This document shows, one piece after another, positions 1-8,831 of a DNA stretch of 64,000 bases; position 1 is the stretch's first letter; each line of letters starts with the position of its first letter. The notes under the pieces are model-generated. The model ran no database searches and was not told the origin of the DNA. It was given only the letters and a program-made list of their open reading frames with translations. The stretch comes from Lacipirellulaceae bacterium (GTDB taxonomy: Bacteria; Planctomycetota; Planctomycetia; Pirellulales; Lacipirellulaceae). A program made the position numbers and the translations under genes. The DNA is taken from the NCBI GenBank assembly GCA_040218535.1, contig JAVJRG010000005.1, positions 744,001-808,000 on the forward strand, given 5' to 3'.

Positions 1-1452
1 GAAGACATCAGCGGCAATATCGCCGAGTCGCTCCGCTTGACCGGTGGCACCGAAACTCGCGACATCAATGGCGAAGATACCCAGGTAATCGACGGCACAG
101 CCGTGAAAACGATCGATGTCAGCAACCTCACCACGACTGGTGAGAGCATTTTGCTGGAAGATCTCAACAACGGTTCTGGCGTCGCCCGTGGGTCGTTTCA
201 GATTGCTGACTCCGATGGCGGAAATGTTATTGCGATCAACCTCTCTGAGGGTGAGTCCGGCGTCACCACGGTCGGGGAACTGATCGACACAATCAACGCT
301 AAGGCATCCGCCTTCAATGTCGGAGTGACGGCATCGATCAATAGCGCCGGGACCGGAATCCTACTAACCGATACAGCGGGTGGTACTGAAGGCTTATCCG
401 TCACCGCGTTTAACGATTCAAGCGTTGTTAGCGATCTCCGGCTCGATCAACCGGTGACCACCGTTTCCGGTCAGCAAACGATCAACGGTCTGGGGACTTT
501 CGACGCCGGCAATTCCGCACAGCAAGGGCTTGAGGCACTCGCCGCGCGAATCAACGATTTGGATGCGGGCATCACTGCGTCGACGGTGTTCGATGGCATT
601 GGCTACCGGCTTTCGATTATTGCTGACGAGTCGGGAGCAGCTAACGAGCTACTGATTGACACAGGCTCCACCACGCTAAGCTTCACTGAAATTTCCAAAG
701 CCCAAGATGCCCTGCTGGCCTATGGCGGATTCGCGGGAGCTTCCGGAAGTATTCTCGTCAGTTCGAGTGACAATGAATTTGAAGGGATTGTCGGCGGCGT
801 CGATGTCACGGTGAAAGAAGCGAGCGAGACGCCAATAACCATCTCCGTATCCAAAAGTGATACCGCACTTGTCGATGCCGTGGGCGACTTGGTTTCTGCC
901 TACAACGCGATCCGAGACGATCTCGACCAACTAACCGACTTCAACGAAGATGATCTTAGCACCGGGCTTCTGTTCGGGACGAATGAGGCATTGCAGGTTG
1001 ACCTAAGTCTCTCACAAACGATAACCGCAAGGTACTTCGGCGTAGGCGACTTTCAAGCACTTGAAGAGATCGGCCTCTCGGTCACACAAGACGGCAAGTT
1101 AGAACTAGACACGCAGCAGCTACAAACCGCCTTCGCCGATAATCCTGGCAGCATCGAACGTCTCTTCACCGACGAGGAGAACGGCATCGTTGCCCGACTT
1201 AACAGAGACCTTGATCGGCTTTCGGGCGAGGATAACTCCCTCCTGGATCGCCGTGTTGAGTCCCTGCAGCGTACGATCGACTCGAACAACACAAGGCTCG
1301 AACAGTTTGAAACTTCGCTCGAGCGTCAACGAGAAAGGCTGCTGCTTGAGTTTTTCCAGCTTGAGCAAGTGATATCGAGTCTGCAGCAAAATCAGTCTGC
1401 ATTAGCCAGTCTGCAACCCCTCCCGCCGTTAGTGAGCGCAAGTAGCTCTTAA
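1..1452 (+). CDS. fliD: Flagellar filament capping protein FliD (HAP2), 5' end outside window
   Basis: The reading frame is open from base 1, so the start codon lies upstream; a TTG at 37 is internal. About 483 codons are visible. FliD forms the cap at the tip of the flagellar filament and folds incoming flagellin. The visible part has beta-rich flagellin-like segments (SLRLTGG near the left edge, later repeated NGxGTFDAGN-type stretches) and a typical FliD C-terminal region: FADNPGSIERLF, then LLDRRVESLQRTID and a heptad-rich helix (about residues 395-470) ending in a Gln/Leu-rich tail, which is the FliD coiled-coil pattern. fliS follows after 38 bases, the usual fliD-fliS order, which supports the call. 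The tail after the coiled coil (PLPPLVSASSS) is low complexity. Confidence 0.85.
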   Translation, partial: EDISGNIAESLRLTGGTETRDINGEDTQVIDGTAVKTIDVSNLTTTGESILLEDLNNGSGVARGSFQIADSDGGNVIAINLSEGESGVTTVGELIDTINAKASAFNVGVTASINSAGTGILLTDTAGGTEGLSVTAFNDSSVVSDLRLDQPVTTVSGQQTINGLGTFDAGNSAQQGLEALAARINDLDAGITASTVFDGIGYRLSIIADESGAANELLIDTGSTTLSFTEISKAQDALLAYGGFAGASGSILVSSSDNEFEGIVGGVDVTVKEASETPITISVSKSDTALVDAVGDLVSAYNAIRDDLDQLTDFNEDDLSTGLLFGTNEALQVDLSLSQTITARYFGVGDFQALEEIGLSVTQDGKLELDTQQLQTAFADNPGSIERLFTDEENGIVARLNRDLDRLSGEDNSLLDRRVESLQRTIDSNNTRLEQFETSLERQRERLLLEFFQLEQVISSLQQNQSALASLQPLPPLVSASSS

Positions 1453-1490
1453 ACTTGATTACTCCCTCCAAGCCCAGATCTATCCCCGCC

Positions 1491-1976
1491 ATGTCTCAGA
1501 ATACCCAAGCTCAATACCTTAATTCCAAAGTGACAACAGCCTCGCAACCGGAACTTCAGTTGATGTTGTTCGACGGTGCTTTGCGTTTTGGTACGAAGGC
1601 ACGTAAGGCGTGGGCAGAGACGATGGACCATGTCGAGACGGAGCGCTACCTGGGGCGTGCCTTGGACATCATCGAGGCAATCGTGATGGGTGTCTCTGGA
1701 AGCCAAGAGCCTGTTGCTAAGCAGTTGGAAGAGCAGTACGCCTTCCTCTTCCGGGAGATCGCGGCGAGTCGGATCAACAACGATCTGAAGCGGTTCGACA
1801 AAGCGATGACGCTACTCGCCTATGAGCGAGAAACTTGGAAAATGGCGTGTGATAAGTTGGCAGCCGAGACAGTTGGCGACCAGCCAGCTTCCACCCAGCG
1901 TGTTCCGACGCCGCATCTCAGCACGGCACCGGCTGCAGCCGGTGAGCCGGCGCAGAGCTTCTCCTTTCAAGCGTAG
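1491..1976 (+). CDS. fliS: Flagellar export chaperone FliS
   Basis: Predicted 161-residue protein. FliS binds the C-terminus of cytosolic flagellin and stops it polymerising before export. The N-terminus carries the family hallmark: AQYLNSKVTTASQPEL then LMLFDGALRF (about residues 6-32), followed by helices and the FDKAMTLLAYERETWK segment. The C-terminal 35 residues are Ala/Pro/Thr-rich and probably disordered, which makes it somewhat longer than many FliS proteins. The frame is open upstream to 1455, but ATG 1491 places the conserved motif at the normal distance from the N-terminus and leaves a 38-base gap after fliD. No strong ribosome binding site is visible. Cotranscription with fliD is inferred from spacing. 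Confidence 0.88.
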   Translation: MSQNTQAQYLNSKVTTASQPELQLMLFDGALRFGTKARKAWAETMDHVETERYLGRALDIIEAIVMGVSGSQEPVAKQLEEQYAFLFREIAASRINNDLKRFDKAMTLLAYERETWKMACDKLAAETVGDQPASTQRVPTPHLSTAPAAAGEPAQSFSFQA

Positions 1977-2152
1977 CTCTCGATTGACTGCGGTATCGAC
2001 TCAGTTAGCCGTTCGTTGAGCTAGTGAAAAGCTCCCTAGGCCTTGCGGTTAGTCATGGAGAGCAATCGCGTCCTGGCTCTAGCGAGCCAATGATTGCTGC
2101 TTTATCATTAGTCGGTCCTGAATCTCCCTCAGCAATCCAACCGAGGCCCCTC

Positions 2153-3025
2153 GTGTCGAGTACCGAAACCAAACAGCTAATTCGCGTTGGCCATAGCCCC
2201 GATCCTGACGACGCATTTATGTTTCATGCGCTGGCGAACGAGTGCATCGAGACCGAAGGATACCACTTCACACACGAGTTGGTCGATATCGAGATGCTGA
2301 ACCAACGGGCATTCACGGGCGAGTTGGAGCTCACCGCTGTCAGCATTCATGCGTACGCTTTTCTGCACGACAAGTATCTGTTGTGCTCCTGCGGAGCGAG
2401 TATGGGCGATGGCTACGGTCCGATGGTAGTGGCTCGTGACGAGTGCAGCGTTGAGGACTTGAAAACACGAACCATTGCCGTGCCTGGGAAGTTGACCAGC
2501 GCATTTCTCTCACTGCGGATGTGCTTGGGCGAAGACTTTGATTACGTCCTGGTTCCCTTTGACGAGATTCTCAACGCCGTTGAAGCCGGTGAGTACGACG
2601 GCAAAAAGATCGAAGCGGGCCTGATCATCCACGAAGGCCAACTCACCTACGGCGATCAAGACCTGAAGTTGATCGTCGACCTTGGCATCTGGTGGGGCGA
2701 ACTCACCGGCGGTCTGCCTTTGCCGTTGGGGGCGAATGCGATTCGGAAGGACCTGGGCGAGGCGGTCATTAACGATGTCCAAAAGCTGCTTCATGAGTCA
2801 ATCGACTATGGCTTGAAAAACCGCCAAGAGGCCCTCGACTATGCTCTGCAGTACGGTCGCGACTTAGACAACGCGAAGGCGGACAAATTTGTCGGGATGT
2901 ACGTCAACGATTGGACGCTCGACTTTGGCCCCAAGGGACGCGAATCGGTCGCCAAGTTCTTAGCAATGGGGCACGAGCAAGGAATTCTTCCTGAACTGGT
3001 CGTTCCCGAGTTCGTTGATCTGTAG
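2153..3025 (+). CDS. mqnD: MqnD-type 1,4-dihydroxy-6-naphthoate synthase (futalosine menaquinone pathway)
   Basis: Predicted about 290 residues, close to the family's usual 270-285. MqnD converts cyclic dehypoxanthine futalosine to 1,4-dihydroxy-6-naphthoate in the alternative menaquinone pathway; it has a periplasmic-binding-protein-like fold but is cytosolic. Seen in sequence: RVGHSPDPDDAFMFHAL near the N-terminus (variant of the SPCPND motif), AVPGKLTSAFLSLRM, GLIIHEGQLTY, and the DLGIWW plus GLPLPLGANAIR segment typical of MqnD. The frame runs back to GTG 2024 and has an ATG at 2090, but those add a low-conservation Ser/Pro-rich stretch; GTG 2153 has GAGG seven bases upstream and begins just before the conserved domain. 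A related substrate-binding-like paralog cannot be excluded by eye. Confidence 0.8.
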   Translation: MSSTETKQLIRVGHSPDPDDAFMFHALANECIETEGYHFTHELVDIEMLNQRAFTGELELTAVSIHAYAFLHDKYLLCSCGASMGDGYGPMVVARDECSVEDLKTRTIAVPGKLTSAFLSLRMCLGEDFDYVLVPFDEILNAVEAGEYDGKKIEAGLIIHEGQLTYGDQDLKLIVDLGIWWGELTGGLPLPLGANAIRKDLGEAVINDVQKLLHESIDYGLKNRQEALDYALQYGRDLDNAKADKFVGMYVNDWTLDFGPKGRESVAKFLAMGHEQGILPELVVPEFVDL

Positions 3026-3090
3026 CAAAATGAAGCGTGTGGTAGTCTTGTACAGACTCCTGTACTTCACACTCGCCCGTTTTGCTCATT

Positions 3091-4308
3091 ATGCCCAAAG
3101 CCTGGCAACAACTTCTGCACAAGCACGTCTCGGAGATCGCGGTCGATCTGGTTGAGATGCGACGCGAATTGCATTCGCACCCTGAACCAAGCGGCTCCGA
3201 ACTACAGACGAGCCTGCTTTTGTATCAGCGGCTCGAATCACTAGGACTGTCCGTGACGATGGGCCCAGAGGGCTGTGGGGTGCTCGCGGATAATCGTGAG
3301 CCTGATCTCGACCAACGAATCGCTTTCCGTGGCGACATTGATGCTCTGCGAATTCAAGATGAGAAGACGGTTGCCTATCGCAGCCAAAATGCGGGCATTA
3401 TGCATGCTTGTGGACACGACGCGCACGCGACGATCGCTTATGGGGTCGCAGCCGCATTAAGCAAATTACAGGAAGCTGGCGACTTGCCTTGGCCGATCAG
3501 TTGGCGAGCGATTCTGCAGCCCGCGGAGGAGACGGCCACGGGGGCGAAAGCAATGGTCGCAGCGGGAGCCCTCAAGGACATTGCCGCGATCTTCGCGCTG
3601 CATGTTGACCCGGTACGCCCGGTCGGGACGATTGGCATCCGCACCGGCGCACTGACCGCCAATTGCGATGCGATTAAGTTCGTCGTCAAAGGGCAGGGCG
3701 GCCACGGGGCTCGCCCCCACGAGTCGAAAGACCCGATCGCCGCCACCGCGCTACTTGTGAATTCGTTGTATCAATTCGTCCCCCGTGCCAACGATAGTCT
3801 CGATGGCACGGTCCTGTCCATCGGCCGAATTGCGGGCGGTGAGAATCCAAATGTCATTCCCGATCACGTTGAAATCGAAGGAACTCTGCGTACGTTGGAT
3901 GCTCAAGTCCGGCAGAAAGCGATCGACCACATTCATCAGGTGCTACGCGGCGTGGAGGAAATTACCGAGACCCGGATCGAGATGACGTTGCCTGTAGGGA
4001 CCCCATCGGTGATGAATGATTCGGCGGTGACGAAGCTCGTTGAATCCGCTGCCGCGTCAATTCTTGATTGTAGTCAGATTCAGACGATCAATCGCCCGAG
4101 CATGGGGGGAGAAGACTTCGCCGACTATCTGGGAAATTGTCCAGGGACCATGTTCCGTCTGGGGACGCGAAAAGATGCCGGCGATCCAACTTTGCTGCAT
4201 ACCTCGTTGTTTGATATTGATGAGGCTGCGTTGCCGATAGGTGTTGAGATCATCGCACATGCTGTCATCCTAGCCTGTCATCCGCAAGATGGCATGCTTG
4301 GGGCATAG
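3091..4308 (+). CDS. M20D-family amidohydrolase (hippurate/N-acyl-amino-acid amidohydrolase-like)
   Basis: About 405 residues, a normal length for the M20D metallopeptidase family, which hydrolyses N-acyl amino acids or related amides with a dinuclear metal centre. Motifs visible: MRRELHSHPEPS at the N-terminus, the metal-binding HACGHDAHATIAYG, PAEETATGAKAMVAAG with the catalytic glutamate pair, GGHGARPHESKDPI of the lid/dimerisation domain, and MGGEDFADYL near the C-terminus for the last metal ligand. No signal peptide is seen, so it is probably cytosolic. ATG 3091 is preferred over the upstream TTG 3082. It sits 65 bases after mqnD on the same strand, but no functional link is evident. Substrate cannot be read from sequence. 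Confidence 0.85.
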   Translation: MPKAWQQLLHKHVSEIAVDLVEMRRELHSHPEPSGSELQTSLLLYQRLESLGLSVTMGPEGCGVLADNREPDLDQRIAFRGDIDALRIQDEKTVAYRSQNAGIMHACGHDAHATIAYGVAAALSKLQEAGDLPWPISWRAILQPAEETATGAKAMVAAGALKDIAAIFALHVDPVRPVGTIGIRTGALTANCDAIKFVVKGQGGHGARPHESKDPIAATALLVNSLYQFVPRANDSLDGTVLSIGRIAGGENPNVIPDHVEIEGTLRTLDAQVRQKAIDHIHQVLRGVEEITETRIEMTLPVGTPSVMNDSAVTKLVESAAASILDCSQIQTINRPSMGGEDFADYLGNCPGTMFRLGTRKDAGDPTLLHTSLFDIDEAALPIGVEIIAHAVILACHPQDGMLGA

Positions 4309-4371
4309 AATACTCCAAGTTTGAGTCTGACGATGTTGACGAAGCAACCCACTTAGCACGGTGTAGCCACG

Positions 4372-5490
4372 ATGCCTAAACTCTCTTTTCGCTCGAACCC
4401 TGAGCCTACGATTGGTATCGAAATTGAACTTGGCATCGTTGATGAGGAGACGATGGAACTCTCCAACTCGTTCGAGCAGATTGCCGGACGACTTCCCAAA
4501 GGTGAAATAGAATGTTTCAAGCCCGAGCTGATGCAGTCGGTCATGGAGCTAAACACGGGCGTTTGCAAAACGATTGCCGAAGCTGACGAAGACTTGCGAA
4601 CAAAGTTGCTCTTAGTTGAAAAAGCGGCTCAAGAAACTGGGAATCGTCTTTGGTGGGGGGCGACGCATCCTTTCTCGCATTGGTCGGATCAGCGTGTGAC
4701 TCCCAACGAGCGTTATCACGGCCTTATTGAGTCGCTGCAGGATCTGGCACGACGGCTGATCACGTTTGGCTTGCACGTGCATGTCGGCGTGGATTCCGGC
4801 GACAAGGCCGTCATGGTGTGTGATCGCATTCTGAGGCACTTGCCGACGTTGTTGGCGCTCTCCAGCAGTAGTCCCTACTGGATCGGGCGCGATACGGGGC
4901 TCGCGTCGATGAGATCGAAGGTCATGGAGGGACTACCGACGGCCGGTTTGCCTACTCTGATGCGGAACTGGAGCGAGTATGTCTGGCTCGTTCGCCACAT
5001 GGAAGAAACGGGTTTCATCAATACGATCCGCGAAATTTGGTGGGATGTCCGTCCGCATCATAACTTCGGTACAGTGGAGGTGCGCGTCTGCGACATGCCG
5101 GGCAACTTGGAGGACACGCTCAATATCGCCGCCTTAGTGCAGTGCTTAGTGAAGGCTCTCTCAAACGAAATCGATGAAGGAGCTTATCAGCACGATTGCC
5201 ACCCGATGATGGTTGCTCAAAACAAATGGCGAGCCGCCCGCTTTGGGCGCGAGGCCCAGCTTGTGGACTCTTACTCTTTTGAGGTCAATTCAGTCGCCAC
5301 CGTTACCCAGCGGCTCTGTGCTCAGCTTGATCCAATTGCCCAGGAGTTGAACTGTTCAGACTACCTAGCGCGCTGTTCGAAGATGGCGCAGCAGCCAAGC
5401 TGGGCGAGTCGGCAGCGCTCATTAAGCGAAGGTTTGGCGGATCAAGTCGCAATGGTGAGACAACTGACCGACGAGTCGCGGATTTCTTAG
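4372..5490 (+). CDS. YbdK-type carboxylate-amine ligase (glutamate-cysteine ligase family 2)
   Basis: Predicted 372 residues, as expected for the YbdK/GCS2 family of ATP-dependent carboxylate-amine ligases, which have weak gamma-glutamylcysteine ligase activity in known members. Supporting motifs: PTIGIEIELGIVDEETMEL at the N-terminus (metal/ATP-binding glutamates), FKPELMQSVMELNTGVC, LHVHVGVDSGDKAV, SSSPYWIGRDTGLASMRS, and WWDVRPHHNFGTVEVRVCD. All expected catalytic segments look intact. It follows the amidohydrolase with 63 bases between and starts at an ATG without a clear ribosome binding site. A thioredoxin-fold gene converges on its 3' end. A true role in glutathione-like thiol synthesis is possible but not shown; no gshB-like partner lies in this window. 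Confidence 0.83.
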   Translation: MPKLSFRSNPEPTIGIEIELGIVDEETMELSNSFEQIAGRLPKGEIECFKPELMQSVMELNTGVCKTIAEADEDLRTKLLLVEKAAQETGNRLWWGATHPFSHWSDQRVTPNERYHGLIESLQDLARRLITFGLHVHVGVDSGDKAVMVCDRILRHLPTLLALSSSSPYWIGRDTGLASMRSKVMEGLPTAGLPTLMRNWSEYVWLVRHMEETGFINTIREIWWDVRPHHNFGTVEVRVCDMPGNLEDTLNIAALVQCLVKALSNEIDEGAYQHDCHPMMVAQNKWRAARFGREAQLVDSYSFEVNSVATVTQRLCAQLDPIAQELNCSDYLARCSKMAQQPSWASRQRSLSEGLADQVAMVRQLTDESRIS

Positions 5491-5567
5491 CATGCTTGGA
5501 GGTACGGATGAGCAGATGACTTGCGCTTCCAGCTTGCTTCAAGCCATCTTATTTAGCCAAAACCGAA

Positions 5568-6146
5568 CTACTTAAAATACGGGGGCTCTTCACCAGGCTT
5601 CCACTTGATATTGCAACCGAGGCTCGCGATTTGCCCTTCAGGTGCGGGTTCTCCAGCTAGCAACGCATCCAGCGCTCCTCGCAAGTCTTCTCCCGTCACG
5701 GGAATACCGCTGTCTGGGCGGCTGCTGTCGAGCTGGCCGCGGTAGTACAGCTTTTGCTCGCCGTCGAACAGGAAGAAGTCGGGCGTGCAGGCGGCTCGGT
5801 AGGACTTAGCCACTTCTTGTGTTTCGTCGTAGAGATACGGGAACTGGTAGCCGCGCTCTTCCGCTTCGGCCACCATTTGCTCCGGCGAGTCGGCTGGGTA
5901 GTTAGAGACGTCATTCGAGCTGATGGCAACCACAGCCACACCTTTCTGCAAATACTCGGCACCCAGCAAAGCGAGTTGGTCGGCCACATGCTTGACGTAG
6001 GGGCAATGGTTGCAGATGAACATCACGAGCAGCCCCTTTGCATTTTGGAAATCCGCGTTGGAGACCATCTTTCCGTCGACGTTGATGAGCGAAAAATCGG
6101 GGGCACTGGTGCCAAGTGATAGCATGGTGCTGGGGGTGCGAACCAT
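5568..6146 (-). CDS. Thioredoxin-fold (AhpC/TSA-like redoxin) protein with CNHC motif
   Basis: Predicted 192 residues. The protein has a peroxiredoxin-like redoxin fold: LGTSAPDFSLINVDGK at the start, then MFICNHCPYVKHVADQL with the CxxC-type pair in CNHC, AISSNDVSNYPADSPEQM, and CTPDFFLFDGEQKLYYRGQ with a cis-proline-like position. The C-terminal GCNIKWKPGEEPPYF is characteristic of a widespread 'thioredoxin family' group whose precise substrate is unknown. It lacks a signal peptide. ATG 6146 is well supported by GAGGAG nine bases upstream on the minus strand. The gene is convergent with the YbdK-type gene and divergent from trxA, with about 350 bases of shared upstream region. Confidence 0.82.
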   Translation of the reverse strand: MVRTPSTMLSLGTSAPDFSLINVDGKMVSNADFQNAKGLLVMFICNHCPYVKHVADQLALLGAEYLQKGVAVVAISSNDVSNYPADSPEQMVAEAEERGYQFPYLYDETQEVAKSYRAACTPDFFLFDGEQKLYYRGQLDSSRPDSGIPVTGEDLRGALDALLAGEPAPEGQIASLGCNIKWKPGEEPPYFK

Positions 6147-6492
6147 CTCGAGAACTCCTCAAAACTGACGGAAATACGTGGTGCCAAATGGTCCTTGATT
6201 ATTACGCACCATGGCTAACGGGCAATCGGCTAGCAGGGATTCTCTGCATTGCCGGTTCTTCGTCGGCTGAATCCCCCGGCGACGCGTTGACAGAAACGCC
6301 ATGCAGTCCGATAATCTGCCCTTCGCTGGGATCGTCCGGCTAGGAAGGCTGGAGGAGCTTTGAGCCCCTGCAGACCCTGCCGAACCCTTTCCTAAGTTAA
6401 CACGTAGATAAATCTAACGACGGGGCTTTATTGCTAGCCAAGCCAGCTAGAAGTGCCGTCTCAGCCAGATTTTTTTGAGAAAGAGGCCAGTC
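6147..6492. other. Divergent intergenic region between the redoxin gene and trxA
   Basis: About 346 bases with the 5' ends of two thioredoxin-fold genes pointing outward, so it should hold promoters for both. I see no convincing protein, no obvious repeat and no clear -35/-10 pair. A purine-rich GAGAAAGAGG at its right end is the ribosome binding site for trxA; GAGGAG on the other strand near 6155-6160 serves the redoxin gene. Confidence 0.4.
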
Positions 6493-6816
6493 ATGGGCGT
6501 ATTGGAAATCACCGACGAGAACTTTGAGAGCGAAGTTGCTCAATCCTCTGAGCCCGTGTTGCTCGATTTCTGGGCCCCGTGGTGCGGACCTTGCCGCCAG
6601 ATCGCTCCCGTGGTCGAGGAACTCGCAGGCGAGAATACCGGCTCGGCCAAGGTGGCGAAGCTGAACGTCGACGACGCGCCCAACGCAGCACAGAACTACG
6701 GCGTGAGCAGCATTCCCACCATTATGGTTTTCAAAGATGGTGAAGTGGTCGATCGTTTCGTAGGCGTCCAGCCAAAGGCCCGCCTGCAAGAGGCGATTGA
6801 TGCCGCCAAGGGTTAG
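6493..6816 (+). CDS. trxA: Thioredoxin
   Basis: Predicted 107 residues, the standard thioredoxin size. It reduces protein disulfides in the cytosol with electrons from thioredoxin reductase. The active site FWAPWCGPCRQIAP is complete, followed by KLNVDDAPNAAQNYGVSSIPT with the cis-proline after SIPT, and MVFKDGEVVDRFVGVQPKARL. ATG 6493 is preceded by GAGAAAGAGG at good spacing, which rules out the TTG upstream. The gene stands alone and ends in a strong hairpin terminator starting 30 bases after the stop. Nothing is unusual. Confidence 0.96.
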   Translation: MGVLEITDENFESEVAQSSEPVLLDFWAPWCGPCRQIAPVVEELAGENTGSAKVAKLNVDDAPNAAQNYGVSSIPTIMVFKDGEVVDRFVGVQPKARLQEAIDAAKG

Positions 6817-6845
6817 AGCACGGCTTAACCATCAAACAATATCGT

Positions 6846-6884
6846 AAGCCCGCTGCGAGCTAGAGTTCGCGGCGGGCTTTTTTC
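6846..6884 (+). terminator. Rho-independent terminator of trxA
   Basis: Eight-base stem AAGCCCGC (about 6846-6853) pairs with GCGGGCTT (6872-6879), with a further GCGA/TCGC pairing inside, followed directly by a run of T. It lies just after the trxA stop codon. Confidence 0.9.
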
Positions 6885-7041
6885 TTGCTCGTCTGGTAAA
6901 ACGACCATGCTAGCATTGCTCGCTTGAAAAATCGTCGTAATCAACAAAGTTTACCAAGCGACCTAGTCGATGAAGAAGACAAGGTGGACGGTGCGCAGGT
7001 GGCTGCGCATAACGCTTGATCGAGCGACAAGAGAGCTAGCG

Positions 7042-8784
7042 ATGGCAACTGAACCTAACCAATCAGCCGAGGTCTCCGACGGAAAGACTTCCGCAGAGTT
7101 ACGCATCGACGACGCCCATCCCATGCGTCACACGGATGAGGGGACAGCGGTCGCAGCTCCTGCGCTCAAGGTGCCTCAAACGGCAACTGTCGGCGCTGAA
7201 GGTTCTCTCTCGCCGCTGCCTTTGAATTCTGGCGAGGACAATGATGCGCCGGCTCGCAAGCCAAAGCTCATCGGATCTCCTCAGTTGCTGGCCCAACACG
7301 CGGCTGATTTGGCAGATCGCCTTCAGCAACAACTCAGCGATGTTGACCGACGCGAATCACGCTTGAATTCGCAGGAAGCAGAATTCGATACGCGCATACG
7401 CAACGCAAGATTATGGATCGAAGATCGCGAGAACGAGCTTCGCGAACGCGAAGAAAAGGCCTGTCAGCACGAAGAGGAACTTAGGCAAGAGCGGGAAGCC
7501 GCCGAGGAGCTACTTACTGAGGCCGACGGTCTTTCTGAACGGCTCGCAGAGGTAGAAGCTCGCGAGCAGAAGGTCACCAAGCTGCAACTCGAGCTCGAAA
7601 TAGCTCTCACGGAACAGCAGACCAAGAACGATGCTCTCGATTTCCAGCGAGCCGCCTGCCGTACGAAGGAAGAGGAATGTGAGACGGCACGTGCTCAGTT
7701 CGAGGAACGTCAGCGTGAGCTCGATCAAAGGGAAGCTGCCTTCTATGTCGAACAGGAACGGCATGGCGAGCAACGATTGGCCTTGGACCGGGTTCAGGAA
7801 GCGATTCTTGAGCGCGAGACCGATCTAACGAAACGGGAAGCTTTGCTCGCGAAAACAGAAGAAGACTTGAAGCAACAGGCGAGTGAGGCAGAGTTTCAGC
7901 GGGCCGAGTTCCAGCGAGAAGTCAAGGAGCAAGAGGAGCGATCGAGTGAGTTGGAGGAGGCGAAGGAGCGTCTACTGGTAAGGCAGCGTGAAATCGAAAC
8001 CGCAATCGAACGATTCGAGCGGTTAGGAATCGTGGAAGAACGAGTCTCCCAGCTTGATCAGCAGGCGGCTGAGTTTCAGATGCGGAGCAAGTATCTGGAT
8101 AATGCTGAGGCACTGTTGGCTGAGCAGCATCAACAACATGCGGCAGAAGTTGAAAGCTTTCAATCACACCGTTGCGAGTTCGAATCGCGAGTTTTGCGTG
8201 AGCGTCGTTCGATCGAGCAGGAGCGAGAAGCCCTTCAGCGAGACGCCGACGCACGGACGGCTGAACTCGATCTTCGCTCGGCAGAACTTGATCAGAGGCA
8301 GCAAGCGTGCGAGCTGCTTTCTGCGGAGCTCAGAAAAACGCAACGCGAAGCATTGGAGATGCGACTCGCTACCGAAGAAACTTGGCAGCAATTGCAGGGA
8401 GTTCTCGCTCCTGCAACGCTTACCCGATCAATAGCGATCGTTCGAGGTCGAATTGCCGATCACTTCCAGCTTGCTGCCGACGAAGTCACAGCCCAGCGAG
8501 AGAAGTTGGAAAAGCTACGCATCGAACTGAATGAGCAGCATGATCGCCTCAGTGAACGTTCGAGAGAACTGCAACGGTGGTCCCAAATCAGGGAGAAAGA
8601 TCTCGAAGAGCAAGCGGCTCGGTTGGTTGCTAGAGAGCAAGAACTGAACGAACAGGCCCGTAGCTTCGAGCAGCAACTACAAGGTTGGGAAACCGAGCGA
8701 AAGCAGTTTCGCGACGAGAAGCAGCAGCTATTGGCAGAACTCCGCCATGCCGAGTTGCCGGAGAACTGTTCTAGAGCGGCTTAG
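7042..8784 (+). CDS. Long coiled-coil protein of unknown function
   Basis: About 580 residues from ATG 7042 (GAGAG nearby upstream); an in-frame ATG at 6970 would add 24 residues that are rich in Arg/Lys and look less like a natural start. After about 85 disordered residues, nearly the whole protein (about residues 85-575) is heptad-like, charged coiled coil, rich in Glu, Arg, Gln and Leu with recurring Arg-Glu-x-Glu-Leu units. No membrane segment, signal peptide or enzyme motif is seen. A short break (VLAPATLTRSIAIVRGR, around residue 455) interrupts the coil and may be a small folded insert. Such proteins can act as cytoskeletal or scaffolding elements, but no function can be assigned here. 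It is transcribed alone, after the trxA terminator. Confidence 0.75.
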   Translation: MATEPNQSAEVSDGKTSAELRIDDAHPMRHTDEGTAVAAPALKVPQTATVGAEGSLSPLPLNSGEDNDAPARKPKLIGSPQLLAQHAADLADRLQQQLSDVDRRESRLNSQEAEFDTRIRNARLWIEDRENELREREEKACQHEEELRQEREAAEELLTEADGLSERLAEVEAREQKVTKLQLELEIALTEQQTKNDALDFQRAACRTKEEECETARAQFEERQRELDQREAAFYVEQERHGEQRLALDRVQEAILERETDLTKREALLAKTEEDLKQQASEAEFQRAEFQREVKEQEERSSELEEAKERLLVRQREIETAIERFERLGIVEERVSQLDQQAAEFQMRSKYLDNAEALLAEQHQQHAAEVESFQSHRCEFESRVLRERRSIEQEREALQRDADARTAELDLRSAELDQRQQACELLSAELRKTQREALEMRLATEETWQQLQGVLAPATLTRSIAIVRGRIADHFQLAADEVTAQREKLEKLRIELNEQHDRLSERSRELQRWSQIREKDLEEQAARLVAREQELNEQARSFEQQLQGWETERKQFRDEKQQLLAELRHAELPENCSRAA

Positions 8785-8831
8785 CTCAAATACAAATCAC
8801 TTGCTTGCGCTTCGTGCTTGTATTGTAGCTT

